Shown: one piece after another, positions 11,556 through 23,228 of the stretch
Numbering within the stretch: position 1 is the first letter of the stretch
Layout: the number at the start of each line of letters is the position of its first letter
Source of the DNA: Gambelia wislizenii
Taxonomy: Eukaryota > Chordata > Lepidosauria > Squamata > Crotaphytidae
NCBI GenBank assembly: GCA_030847615.1
Contig: JAUMIR010000004.1
Coordinates: 99,648,001 to 99,712,000, forward strand
DNA: 64,000 nt
Reading direction: 5' to 3'
Program-made: the position numbers and the translations under genes
The notes under the pieces: model-generated
Databases searched by the model: none
What the model saw: only the letters and a program-made list of their open reading frames with translations
Told to the model about the DNA's origin: nothing

Positions 11556-12139
11556 GGACTTCAGGACTATAACTTTAAAGCGTTCTTTTGCTGGCATTAA
11601 AAAATCCATTTTTATGCCAGCAAAATAATGTTCCCCACCACACTTACCTCCAATTCTGGCAAAGTCAGCTCCGGCAATGAAAGAGGAAGTGAATGGAGCT
11701 CCATTCACTTCCTCCTTTGAAATCCCGCAAAATATCACAAGACTTCATTGTGCAGGAAATTCAAAATAAACAAACAAAAATAACACGAAAAAAGTTTTTA
11801 AAAGCACAAAAACACACTTGAAAACTTACAAGTAACCCAGGGAGTGTCATAAAAAGTTTGGCACTTACCTGGATGTCACGATCTCACCCAGAAGTGGTCG
11901 GCCAGACAGGCCACTCATGGGGTAACTACAGGGGGGAAAGGACGTGAAGGTTCACACGCTGGCTATGCCAGGGAAAAAAAAACAGCAGGGGGATCAATTG
12001 ATGACTGCAGCCGTCAATTAAAAAGTATGAGTTTTCGCAGGGACATAACTGTGAAAGGGCAACGTCATCTGATATATGCACCCTTTTGCAGTTATCTGGC
12101 ATCATTGTGACACAGTAGTTGATGTGTCTGATAAAGTCA
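11556..12139 (-). mobile_element. MITE of the GGACTTTATCAGACG family (copy B)
   Basis: This is the reverse-oriented relative of 14112-14710 and 27720-28284. It shares the CCCAGAAGTG, GTTATGTCC and GGAAGTGAATGGAGC blocks. It is flanked by TTA on each side. No coding capacity. Confidence 0.75.
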
Positions 12140-12483
12140 TTACTTTTATTTTACTTTTTCTTTTGTGCAAACTGAAGATTGAGGTGAAAGAATACAAATA
12201 GGAGGGGAGGAGAGGAAAGAAACAAAGTGGCCTGTGGGACAGAGAAAGGGATGGCCACAGGTTGTGCACACAAGCAGATTCACAGGTTTTAAAACCCAGC
12301 TAGGATCCTGCATTGGAAGACATATTTCTAGTAAACCCCTCAAACCCCCTTTTAAGCAATGCAGAGCGATCCAGCTATTTTCCTGTAGCCATGTTGGGAG
12401 GGGGCTGTGTTACTTAAATGTAGGGTTTTGGAGGGATTTTAGCCATCATGCAGTTGGTAAAGAATTCCCCCTCCTTACTCTCT
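12140..12483. other. No gene recognised
   Basis: Sequence between two repeats; nothing identifiable. Confidence 0.4.
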
Positions 12484-12903
12484 CTCTCTGGCTTTTCTTC
12501 GCAAATGAAGATTCAGGAAGGACTCATCCCGCGCTTTCTGCAAGCGCGCTGATGACTAAAAAAGCCAATCCGAGATAAACAAGTCCAGTTGCAGAAAGCA
12601 CAGCAGAAGATCTCCTTGGGTGATGTTTCCGGGTTGTGATTCTTTCTGCATTGTCGTTTATCTTCAAGACTTGTTTGGCGTGAGTTCTCACATAAGGCTG
12701 CAGCATTGTGGATAGTGTGTCTCCATGCCTCCCAATGTGAGGCCATGGCGGACCATTGTTGGTGATCAATTTGGCTGAGCCTGAGATGTTGCTTCAGGGA
12801 GTCCTTGTATCGCTTTTTTGGAGCACCCCTCTTACACTGACCTGTGGCGAGTTCACTGTAGAGTATTATTTTGAGGAGGCGACAGTCCTCCATCCTAGAT
12901 TCC
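12484..12903 (-). mobile_element. Non-LTR retrotransposon C-terminal fragment with zinc-finger motif (copy 1)
   Basis: The - strand frame 12513-12893 reads as the C-terminus of a LINE protein: an RGAPKKRYKDSLK block, a W..W.H spaced helix and a C-terminal C2H2-type finger (CCAFCNWTC..GFFSHQRAC). Such tails are known from several craniate non-LTR retrotransposons; I cannot name the clade. A second copy lies at 50925-51425. It is truncated at its 5' (right) side. Confidence 0.75.
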
Positions 12904-14111
12904 CACCTCCATAATGACCAAAAAAAGGAGGGGTTATGATAAGGTAAGTTAAACTTGTACTATAATTCATTATAATTCATTAACAGGACATAATTCATTA
13001 ACAGGACAACAGCCCCCATTTCTATTTCTGATCTCCACTGCCTAAGTGGAGATGTCCCATGTCTGTAGTTGTGGGAGTTGCAGATGCTGCAAGTTGAGAA
13101 TCATGCAGGTGCCAATATGCTGTCATCACCCCATCGGAGCAGATTGGAGCAGACTGTTATGCTACCTGGGCATCATGGTGTTGGATGGGGAGGAAAGGCT
13201 GGGAGATATCACCCATCACCTCATTATGGATGAATTGGGTATAAACAACCCTCCAAAGGGTCTATACTATGCATTGGTCTCCTGCAGAAACTTAGGAGTT
13301 ATACCCCATCTCTATCTCTCTCTTTTTGTATGTGTATGTATGTATATCTTTTAGGGAATTTTTAATTTTACTATAGTCCCTGCTGCACCCTTAGGAAGGA
13401 TGGAGTGAAATTTTGCCATATTTTTGGCCTCCCCTGGGCTCTTTTAAGACCAAGGAGGCCTTTTTCAACAAAAATGCTTCTCCCAGGCATAAACCAGCCA
13501 AGGGGAGGCCAAAAACATGCCCTTCTCCCCTAGGATTAGCTAACACACATTGGAAACTGTTTAATGTAGTGTAGATGTGTAAATAGCTATTGCTTAAAAC
13601 AATTTTTAAGCCACTCTGATAGCCTTGTGGAGCGGCTAAAGAGCAGGGTATAAATAACTAACTAAATAAAAAATAATAAAAAAAATAGGATTTTGGGGCA
13701 ATATGTAGCCCACAGTCCACACTTTGACCACCCCTGCTCTAGATCTTGACAATATCGTCACTCACTGGAAAAATATATAGCAGAATTTCTATTATTTGGC
13801 CTTTCTTTTAGAGAAAGAAGATTGAAATATATTGGACAGATAAAGGAAAAAACCTTAGTAAATGGAAAATGGTGATTCGAAAAGTTAATGAACAAGGGGA
13901 GACATAGTGAAATAACCAATGTGATTGCAACTAATACCCACATCATGGAAAATGCATCATAAAGAGTCATATAGATACATCCTCTGTGAAGCCGTTTAAG
14001 AGGGAGGGAGGGAAAGGAGCAAATTAAAAATGATTATATACCAGTTTGTAACATATACAATGAAGAATATTTTTTTTAAAAAGACACTATCCTCACCTGA
14101 TTTCCTTCTTA
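12904..14111. other. No gene recognised; a possible LINE tail
   Basis: Mostly unassigned. AGCCACTCTGATAGCC..GGGTATAAATAACTAA (about 13611-13665) resembles the L2-type 3' tail motif. No exon was recognised. Confidence 0.45.
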
Positions 14112-14710
14112 GGACTTTATCAGACGCATAAAATACAGAGTCATAACAACACCATATAACTGCAAAAGATCGTGCATATCAGACGACATCACCCTTTCGC
14201 AGTTATGTTCCCACCAAAACCCATAGTTTTTTATTGACGGCTGAAGCCATCAATAGATCCCCAGTGGTGCTTTTGTGTGGGCATTGCCGGCATGTGAAAC
14301 CTCGCGCCATTGTACTCCCATCAATGCAGTGTCAATGGCCGGTCTGGTGCAAACACTTCTGGGTGAGATCGTGACAGCCAGGTAAGTGACACACTTTTTA
14401 TGACCCTCCCCAGGTTACTTGGAAGTTTTTCTTTTAGTGTGTTTAGGTGCTTGGTGTAACTTTTGTAGTGTTTTTGTTTTGTTTTGTTTTGTTTTTGAAT
14501 TTCCCACACTATGTATTCTTGTGAGACTACATGGGATTTTGAATGAGGAGGTCAACGGAGCTCTGTTCACTTCCTCTTTCATTGCCGGGGAAGCCTTTGC
14601 TGGGATTAGAAGTAAGTGTGGTGGGGAGCGTTCTATTACTGGCATCAAAATTGATTTTTTTTTTAATGCCAGCAACAGAATGCTTTTAAGGGGCTCGTCT
14701 GATAAAGTCC
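14112..14710 (+). mobile_element. MITE with perfect inverted termini (copy A)
   Basis: The termini GGACTTTATCAGACG and CGTCTGATAAAGTCC are exact inverted copies. The flanks are TTA (left) and TCA (right), a slightly diverged 3-bp duplication. Length is about 600 bp, with no transposase. Three copies in this window define the family. A Harbinger-like origin is inferred from the 3-bp target. Confidence 0.8.
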
Positions 14711-15786
14711 TCAGAATCAAATTCCTCATTGTGCCAAACCTGTAGCATGCAGCTATGTTTTCATTTTTCACATTTCATGAATTTTCATGTGTCATTAAGT
14801 AGTGGTGGGGTCTCACCAAATTTAAATAGGACCAAAATGCATGCAGGTTAGGAGAGTAATCCTAACATGACTCCTGATTTTAGTCTGAATTGTGGTCAGG
14901 GTTGGGGAGGGAAACAACTTCTTCTGAAAGGGATGGAAAGAGACCAACCAGGGATAGCTGCTAGGTGCCACCCACTACTGACTGATAGTCTTACTGGCAG
15001 GCTGGCGAGAAGTCAGTGGCCAGTGAGCAATGAGAGACCCTGGAGTACACCTTGTCTAAGTCCCTCAGTAAAGCCCCTCCCTAAGTTCATGGTCTACTAG
15101 AGCTTTGCTGTTCTTCAAACAACACTGGAAGAAGAAGTTGGTTTGTTCAATTCCAGACTAATATGGAATAAACAAGAGTGCCTCAGTGCATGAGCAAATG
15201 GTGATTACAGTGGGATTTTATGCATTGTATTACATGGTACAGGAAAATAGCAGCTATGCTCATATTATTTTCAACACACTGCATCCTTTTCATAACTAAA
15301 CAAAACACATTACAGGACCGCACACACCTGACATAACCAGCTTTTGATCTGAAGAATAACCAGAGCTTGAAAAAATTACTTTTTGAATTACAACTCCCTA
15401 AAGAAAACACAAACTTTCCTAAGCTCTGATAACAACATTCCCCAAACTGAACTCTATACACATTGATACAGTTACATAGCAACTAATTTATACAATAAGT
15501 ACTGATAAACTCATCCTAATGTGGCTATTACAGCATTTCCAGTATTGTGGAAAGCATTTTTATAGAGTGTATATTATCTCTAGTTTAGCTCCATGCAGAA
15601 TACTTAATTGGTCTTAGGGTGCCTTTGAAATGAAATGTCACCCAGTTGGAACACAACAGGTATGACATTTCTCTGATTACAAATGTAACCAAATCAATTA
15701 CTTCAAGCAGATTTCTACCTAGGAAGTCAGGCTTGGCAAAGTGGGAAATTTTTATTAAAGATTTTCAAGACTATATTATACATAAG
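14711..15786. other. No gene recognised
   Basis: No repeat or exon recognised. Confidence 0.45.
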
Positions 15787-16018
15787 AGAGCCAGTGTGGT
15801 GTAGTGGTTTGAGTGGTGGACTACGACTGGAGACCAGGGTTCAAATCCCTGCTCAGCCATGGAAACCCACTGGGTGACTTTGGGCAAGCCATGCTCTCTC
15901 AGCCTCAGAGGAAGGCAAAGACAAACCCCCTCTGAACAAATCTTGCCAACCAAATAGGTTCACCTTAGGGTTGCCATAAGCTGGAAACGACTTGAAGGTA
16001 CACAACAACAATAACAAT
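15787..16018 (+). repeat. Squamate tRNA-derived SINE, near full length
   Basis: The head GAGCCAGTGTGGTGTAGTGG (box A-like) and GGTTCAAATCC (box B) are followed by the body with CCCACTGGGTGACTTTGGGC and the tail GACTTGAAGGTACACAACAA. This is the best preserved copy here and fixes the orientation of the others. Confidence 0.85.
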
Positions 16019-16849
16019 TATACATAAATTTGTAGCAAATGAAAGGTTGGAAACATATCAAGTACATAGGTACCAGAAGAACAAGAATGGCACTAAACAA
16101 AATATTTCCTTGACAGAATGCCTCTGGGGCAATAACACATTCGTGGAAAAGGTTAAAAAGAAGATCTCCAAAACTTTGACATCTATATGGGACTATATGG
16201 AGAATTACTTTTATTGGAATAAATAATAAATAGATGGAATATTTCTTCAAAAGCTGCATCTTTAGTTACGGTAGTCCTTCGGTTAATTTTATTTGATGAG
16301 TCAGCTTCTCAGACAAAGCAATGCTATGTTGTATCCAACCGTCTTCTACAGGACAGCCCATTCAGGGTTCTCAAAAAAAAATGGGGCTTAATTTAAGTAA
16401 AATAGTGCTTCATGTTGACTGCATCGTGGCCCAATTCATTGGCTCACCAGCTCAAGCTCTCTCGCTAAGATTTCTAAGTGTGACAAGCTTTGCAAACAAA
16501 AGGGCACAAATTGTAAAATGACAGATTTTCCTGTAGGATACATTAGTCCTTGGAAAAAGTTATTTTAAAAACTAGGATTCACAGGTCAGGGGTAACCAAG
16601 GCCCTGTGATTTCAGGGCTATAGCCTGGAGATCTGGTGGCATCGTTAAACATGACACATAAAGCCTCAACCTCAGTTGCTTAGAGCATGTCATTCAGATA
16701 AAGAAACACCAAATTCTAACAAACAAATGCAATGCAGTGCAGTGAAATGCAATGAAATCAGCAAAGTTAAACTGACCTAGACCCAATAAGGATATTACTT
16801 GTTCTGTTTTTTTAAAAAACAGCTCCCTAGTAGCTCAAGAAGTGAGCCT
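16019..16849. other. No gene recognised
   Basis: AT-rich; no exon or repeat family recognised. Confidence 0.45.
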
Positions 16850-17098
16850 AAATAACCTAATGCCACCAGTTTCCGTGTGATCTTAGAAGCTAAGCAGGGT
16901 CAGCCCTGGTTACTATTTGGATGGGAAACTGCCAATGAATCCCAGGTCCTATAGGCTATATATCAGAGGAAGGAACTGGCAAAATCACCTTGGAGTATTT
17001 TTTGCCTAACAAAAGCCTATGACATTCATGGGGTCACCATATGTTGACAGGCGACTTGAAGGCACAATCACACAAACACACACATAAACACACACAAT
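16850..17098 (+). repeat. 5S rRNA-derived SINE
   Basis: The head matches the internal promoter of 5S rRNA: TTAGAAGCTAAGCAGGGT (box A region, about 16883-16900), CCTGGTTACTATTTGGATGG and GGGAAACTGCC (box C region). A body follows (GAGGAAGGAACTGGCAAAAT) and then a CA-rich tail. SINEs built on 5S rRNA are known from lizards (the 5S-Sauria type), which supports a squamate source. Fragments recur at 3880 and 38458. Confidence 0.85.
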
Positions 17099-17259
17099 GG
17101 ATCAAGCCTCTGATCTTGGTCCAGCAGTTTTGCTAGGTATGGGGTGACCGTGTCCCACAGGAAATGCTGGTATGCCCCCATACAGGCAGTGTATGTTGCT
17201 ATCTTGGTCAAAAGACATGCAGACAAGTAACATTTTCAGCCTACATTGTCTAACTTCTT

Positions 17260-19351
17260 CCCCTCCTTACTTGATGGTGCAGAGTGGAGCTTTTGAGAAG
17301 TCTGTGTCAACAATCACACTGTTTAGCTTGGGGTGGGACACAAGCCATGGTGCTGCCTCACTGGACACTCTGTACAGGTGGTCCAACTTTCGAGATGTGG
17401 AGAGCACTAATGAAGGGTTGGACCATGCTGTCTTCAAGATCTGGGGTAGGAAGGGTGAAATAGACAACGTTGGGAGGCATGGGGCCTGATGCTGTAGGTC
17501 TTGGAAGAGTGAATCGTGTGTCTGATTCCACTTGTGTGTCTGGTTGCTCAACCTTCAACTTCAGCACTCCAGCCATGCTTAACATCAAGTCAGCAAACAA
17601 CCTGACATCATCCATTGGGGATGGCAGGTTGGGCTTTGCTGGTACTGGTGAGGATCTTGGTGATGGGGAGCATGATGTCGATCTTTCAGATGTAGAGGGG
17701 GTCCTAGAAGGGAGCCTCCTGGGGAGGATCCAGGCTGGGGTCTGGTGGGTGTCAGGCCCTGATGGTCTGCTTGGCAGTGGAGTGGTCCCTTGGTCCCGTT
17801 GAGAACGGGAGCATTGTGTAGGTGTTTGGTGATGCGGTGACTGGGGTGAGAGGGACCGATGATGTTGTGGGGACCGTTGGATGCTCGGCCATCGGCTCAG
17901 TGATCTTGATCTGCCCATGTCATGTCTTGGCTGGGCATGGGTCCCACTGTGTGGTTCTGTGGAATGGTCCTTGCTGCTCCTGCAGTGATCCAATGTATCC
18001 TGCCATTGACGGCATTCTGTGGAGTGGTCCTGTGTGCATTCCCGGCAGTCCCTTTGTACTGGAGAGTAGTCACGGTAGAGTCGAACCCTTCTCCAGGGTG
18101 GTAAGACAAAATCGTTGTAACAATGGTACCTACTCTCTTGACCAATGTCCCAATAGTAATGGTCCATGGGGTACCTCCGTTGCAGGTCGTAGAGTCACTT
18201 GTCGTATCGGTCCAAATACCAGTCCTCCCCATACCAAGAGTAATCTGACACGGTGTATTAGGTATATGACCTGGATCTGGATCGCCATTAGTTCGAGCAG
18301 GACCAGGGACAGGATCGAAAGCGGGACTGGGAGGCTGGGGCCAGTGGACAGCGCAAAGGGATCCGTTGCGGTGATCAGGAGCGGGAGTGAGATGGTATCC
18401 GCCTTGGAGATGGTGACCAGGTCCTCGGGTGTGACTTCAACCAGGATCAGGAGTGGGAGTCTCAGTGCAGTGGAGACTGAGAGTGAGACTGACCCTTATT
18501 CTATGTGTCTGAAGGCTGTCTATGTGTCTGAAGGCTGTCCCCCCTTCTTGCAGGTTCTTAACTGCAGGTTCGAACCTTGTGTGTCCTCTGCAGATTCAAT
18601 GTCAGACATCACACAGACATTCAGGGAACATTTTCCAGAGTCCTCCCAAGAGTTGTGCAGGGACATTAATGCTGTCTCATGAAGCACTGGTGAGTTCTGT
18701 GAGATGATGAGTGGTCCTGTCACTCTGAAGGTGAACGGACCCAGCGCTCTTGACACACACTCCCGAGATTGTCCCTGGTCTCTCAGAGAAGGATCCAATT
18801 TCTTCTGGTCCTTCTTCTTTTGTTTCTTCCTATGGGGTTCCTGAGCAGCTTTGTCCTGCACTAGGGCTGGGGAGGCTAGGCGGACCGCTTTATGCCTGTC
18901 TTTCGAGGATGGAGTCTCCTCCTGGTCCCGAGTGCTACCCTTGATGGTATCACAGCCAGTATCATCCAACCGTTCCCAGATGGAGGAGCAGGCCTTGTCG
19001 ATTCCTTTTGGGTCCAGTGGTACCAGGCCTGAACCCTTGTACTCTGTGGTTCTTGCCTGTTGCAAAGAGCTTGTCAAGGCAGTTGTTCTTGGTGAGGCAA
19101 TGGTACCGGGAGGCCTCTGAGTAGGAGGCGAAGTGGCCAACAAGGTGTGCTCATACAGCACAGCCTTTAACCACTTGTCTCAGTTCCTCTGGGCTTGGGG
19201 AGGTGAATGCCTTACAAGGGTGGCAAGACCTCACATCATGCTTTTCCCCCAGACAGAGGAGGCACTTAGAGTGCCTGTCTGATTTGGGCATCTTGGCCGC
19301 ACAAATGGAGCAAGCTTTAAAGAACCCCAGGGAAGCCATGCTAATCACCAA
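17260..19351 (-). pseudogene. DIRS-type retroelement, gag-like ORF1 remnant
   Basis: On the - strand, 19151-19351 encodes a cysteine cluster (CSICAAKMP..C-LCLGEKHDVRSCHPC) like the N-terminal zinc-knuckle region of DIRS ORF1 proteins. A basic stretch follows (18520-19161), then an Arg/Ser/Pro-rich middle (about 17700-18170). Last comes the conserved C-terminal block (AWSNPSLVLSTSRKLDHLYRV, about 17357-17470). Pieces lie in different frames, so the gene is dead. The reverse transcriptase, RNase H and tyrosine recombinase that should follow are absent. Large + strand open frames here are antisense shadows. Confidence 0.75.
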
Positions 19352-19725
19352 AAGGGTGGTAGCATTACTGTAGTCATAGCAGTCCGAGTCGAAGTACGAA
19401 GTCCCGAGTCCAAATTCCTAATCCAAATTGCAAAGCAAGCTGAGGTCGAGTAGTCCGAGGTCAAAAGCCAACAAAACAGTCCAAAATAGCAATTCACAAG
19501 GGAGAGAGAGAGAGAGGCTCGAAGAGTCTTTCCTTTATGCTGCTCACGTGGCGGAAAAAAGGAACTGAGCTGTTAAGTGGGGAGGAGGTCTATATAGGCC
19601 TGGGGATGGTGGGCGGAGCTACTGCTAAAATTCAAACTGAGAGTCTTGAGAGCTTCCGGAGTGCTCTGCACAGGTGCAGGATTAACCCATTGTGTGGATT
19701 CACAGAGACCACGAAGAAGAATCAT
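19352..19725 (-). promoter_or_regulatory. DIRS 5' leader and TATA box
   Basis: Upstream of the gag-like frame, the - strand has a TATATAG box (complement of about 19591-19597), and further out a terminal segment with CTATGATTCTTCTTCGTGG. This fits the 5' terminal promoter of a DIRS element. Confidence 0.5.
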
Positions 19726-20143
19726 AGAAAGTGAGAAGCAAGAAAAATCTGGGGGGAGGACCCTTACACAATAAGGATAGATGTACATTAGTGGAGGGAA
19801 AAAAATCTGTGCACCTGTAAACCTGAGTCTTCAAGGGAAGTGCATAACTTCAAGGGAAACTTAATACTTTGATCTGCCTGATTAGGGCCAAAGATTCAGC
19901 AGCATTACTTGGCATCAGAAACTAGGGCTGGAGCCAGGGGTTGGCATTACCTGGCATCTGCCAAGGCCCACATCCTCACACAGACCCACCATAAATAGTC
20001 GCTTTGCTTATTGTTTCTTGTCTTTTGTCCTGGACTCACAGTGGCAAGTGCCTGAGGAGCAACGGGGAGGAATGAAGGAACAACAGGGTAAGGGGTGCCA
20101 TTCTAGCCTTGCTGCCAATTTTCCACAATTGTCTTCAGACTCA

Positions 20144-20743
20144 GGTCCCGTCTACACGATTTAAATAATACGTACGGCGTGTGGAAGTTCGCGCTTCGGT
20201 ACACACGGCCATTCGTATTCACACGCATCCAAAAGAGGGGGGGCGGTTTTCCACCCTGAAATACGCACACGTGGTGTTTGGGAGGGAAAGTGGATCGCAT
20301 GAGAAATCCGTACGCCGTTCGGATGGCTGATGGGTCTGTATGGTCCGTTTGCACACATACGAACAGGCTGTGTAATCTGATTGGCTGGCCGAGTAGAGGG
20401 GCGGGGCTAGCACGGAGGGGAATTGGGAGCGGCCACCATGTTGGATTCCCAGATAGCAAGAGTCCGGTAAGTCTGTGAATTATACATTTATTTATTTTTA
20501 TTTTATATTGTAAATAGGGAAAACCGACTGTCCGCAAAGCAGGAACCTTTAAAAAAAAAAAAGCAGCGGGAGATTTTAAACCGCCGCTTGGCTTGCTCGC
20601 TCCAGCCAGCTTAGGGAAGAGGGAGTCATACGGAGTTTAGGGGGGTAAAAAATCGTGTGGGTGGTTCGTATGCATACGAACGACAGCCTTTTCGTATTTT
20701 TTACCCCCCAAACGGATTTTTTTATGATCGTACAGACGCACCC
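20144..20743 (+). mobile_element. 600-bp MITE with TCA target duplication
   Basis: It starts GGTCCCGTCTACACGA and ends TCGTACAGACGCACCC, an inverted terminal pair with three mismatches, flanked by TCA on both sides. The interior includes GATTGGCTGG..GGGGCGGGGC and CACCATGTTGGATT. A second, older copy lies at 25731-26340. Non-autonomous; Harbinger-like by target size. Confidence 0.75.
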
Positions 20744-20746
20744 TCA

Positions 20747-23195
20747 GCTATACTTTCCCCCTCTGTCTCATCTGCATTCTCTGCTTCCTCCTCCTCCTCT
20801 GAGTCATCAGCCAGGGAGTTCATGACATCTTTGGTGTTACTGGCAGTTTACCTTACTATTATAAACAAGCAAGTAGTAAGAGGAATGAGGAAAAAACGGA
20901 TAAGTGCTGTCTGTGCAAGTGTCATGCCTCCCTCCCAGACAGTGAGGCAGACAAAGAGGGTGTCAGGCCTAGCTCTCAAGACCCAGGGGCAAATACTGAC
21001 AGAAAAATGGAAGGGCAGAGGGACATGCCTATGCAGGAGACAAACAGGGATACTCCATAGCAGCCACAAGACACAGATACAAACCAGACAATAGCTACCA
21101 CAATAGAGAGCATAGAGAGGAAAGGGAGGGCCTGTGTCATTCAGAACATATTTATAGAAAATGTGTGTTAATCAGGGAACAGCTGTGGGAGGCTTCTACA
21201 CAATAAATATCCTAGCCTTGCTCTTGGCAGGTTGTTACTGACATCCAACCTTTCTGGAGGAAGCAACCTTCTTTTTGCTTAAATTCCTGGCATGTATTTC
21301 TAAGACTTCTGGACTCTGCTTTGTGGACTGACCTTGCTACCTGATACTCCCTTGGACTGACACCTTGGATTTACTGCTTTACCCTACTGACCAGGACTGC
21401 CTGGACTCTGATAGCTGTACATGCTGGCTGGTAGGCTCCCTGTTTTGCCCACCTGGTGGACTTTTCTGAATATACTTGCCCCTGGCTGGCTTCCATGACA
21501 GGACAGCAAGGTGGTGCAAATTAGGCCCAGAAGGAAAGGCAAGCAAATGGGAATCAGCAGCCATAGTATGCAGGAGGTAAATATATTCAGCAATGGGTAT
21601 GTGCTGAGAATAGCAGTCTCAAGATCCCTGCTTAAAACCTGCAACCTGCACTGCCAACTACCAGAAATTCACCACTAACATCACTTGAGTACCTTATAGT
21701 CTTAATTGTAACATGTGAACAGACACACATACATTATTCCATTATGTTAAAGGAAGTTTACTCCCTAAGGGGTTTTAATACTGCCTTTCTTCTGTAATTA
21801 AGCTGGCATTTATATCTGGCCACTACTGCCCAAAATAGTTTGCTCCATGAAGTACAGCAGCAAATGCCCCCAACTCCAGTGCCCAGTTGAGGTACAAATC
21901 AGTATCCAAGGTCAGCCAAATTATTTGGGCATGTGAGGCAGAAAATCCCACAATGCTTCGGATTCCGAGCCAGTCAAAAGGTTACAGTAGTTTAGTACAT
22001 AACTAAGTTTTGTGGTGTTGTTTTTTGGAGCCCTTGTATGACACCTCAAATCAACATTACTCCAGATGACTTCTGGTGGGGCCAGACCTTCTGTATTCAC
22101 TGCAATCTACAGTCTTTCTTTCTCCACTCATTTTATTCAAAGTTCTACTGGCAACATTTGTGCCATCATGCAGAGGCCACTGGAAGCAGGAAGAGAAAAC
22201 GATAAACAGACAACATTCAGCTAAGTTCAATTCCTTTTGGGCTCATACCAGCAATGAATCCTTTAGCCACTCAGTCTGTTCCTTCCTTGCGTTTTCATTT
22301 GTACTGCATAGTACTCCTGCTCTGATAACCTCAGCCAGTCTATATGTAAGATCAAACAATGTCAGCATATAGTCCCTGTAGATACTTTCATTCTATCTGT
22401 AAAACACAAAAGCCTCTTCTGATACTGGACGGGTTAGCCTGTTTAAAATTCAGCACAGGTTTAGGTAGCCGCTGGGGTTGTAGTGATGGATGTGCATGCC
22501 CTATGTGCTTCTAAGAAAACTTTTTTTTAACTGGAGGAACACAGCTTATAATGAGGACTTGCTGCTGTTCTGTTTTGGCCAGAAGTAAAAAACTTAAAAA
22601 AAACTCTGGTCGAACTTTTTGCAAGAAAAACAGAACAAAACAATATAAAACTTCTTGACACAACTGCTGTTCAACATTTACTCTGTTCCAGATTTTATTG
22701 TCAAAGACAATTGAGTGCCGTACAAATTACAGAAGATATTTTCCTTTTATAAGGCAACAGGCTGAGTGTAGCTTTAAAAAAGTTCTTTAAATCCTGATAT
22801 TCAATCCATCAGATAATCTCCTTTACAGTCATCAGTAATAATGAATGAGTGTATTTCTGCAAGGGCAAGCATCTATTACATGTATTCCTTTTGTGTCAGT
22901 GGGACTGTGTAGAAGGTACTCTTGGAAGATATTCCTCTTCCGTGTTAAGTGTGGATGCATTAATTTGAACAACTAACTTTTACACAAGCCTAGAAATGTA
23001 GTGCTTCTTTCTGATTCCTGGGATACATTTTTCTCACCTAAGCCAATGCTTCAACCTTCTTTATTAGTTGTTTGCTTCTGTGTTTTTCTGGGGATCAGAA
23101 AGCTTCTACTTCACAGGTGTTCACGGTGGATCAAGCAACACATTATAGTAAATATGTAATTGCATTTAATGTGTCTATTATTGTTTGTTTGGATG

Positions 23196-23228
<33 letters not shown>

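Noticed and set aside
15787..15870. tRNA gene at the SINE head
   Set aside because: Box A/B-like motifs are present, but the sequence continues into the conserved SINE body and tail and recurs at several sites.
16850..16960. 5S rRNA gene
   Set aside because: Only part of 5S is preserved, with substitutions, and it is fused to a SINE body.
17822..18682. Long + strand open frame (286 codons)
   Set aside because: It is antisense to the DIRS gag-like region; the composition is explained by the - strand Arg/Ser/Pro-rich coding sequence.
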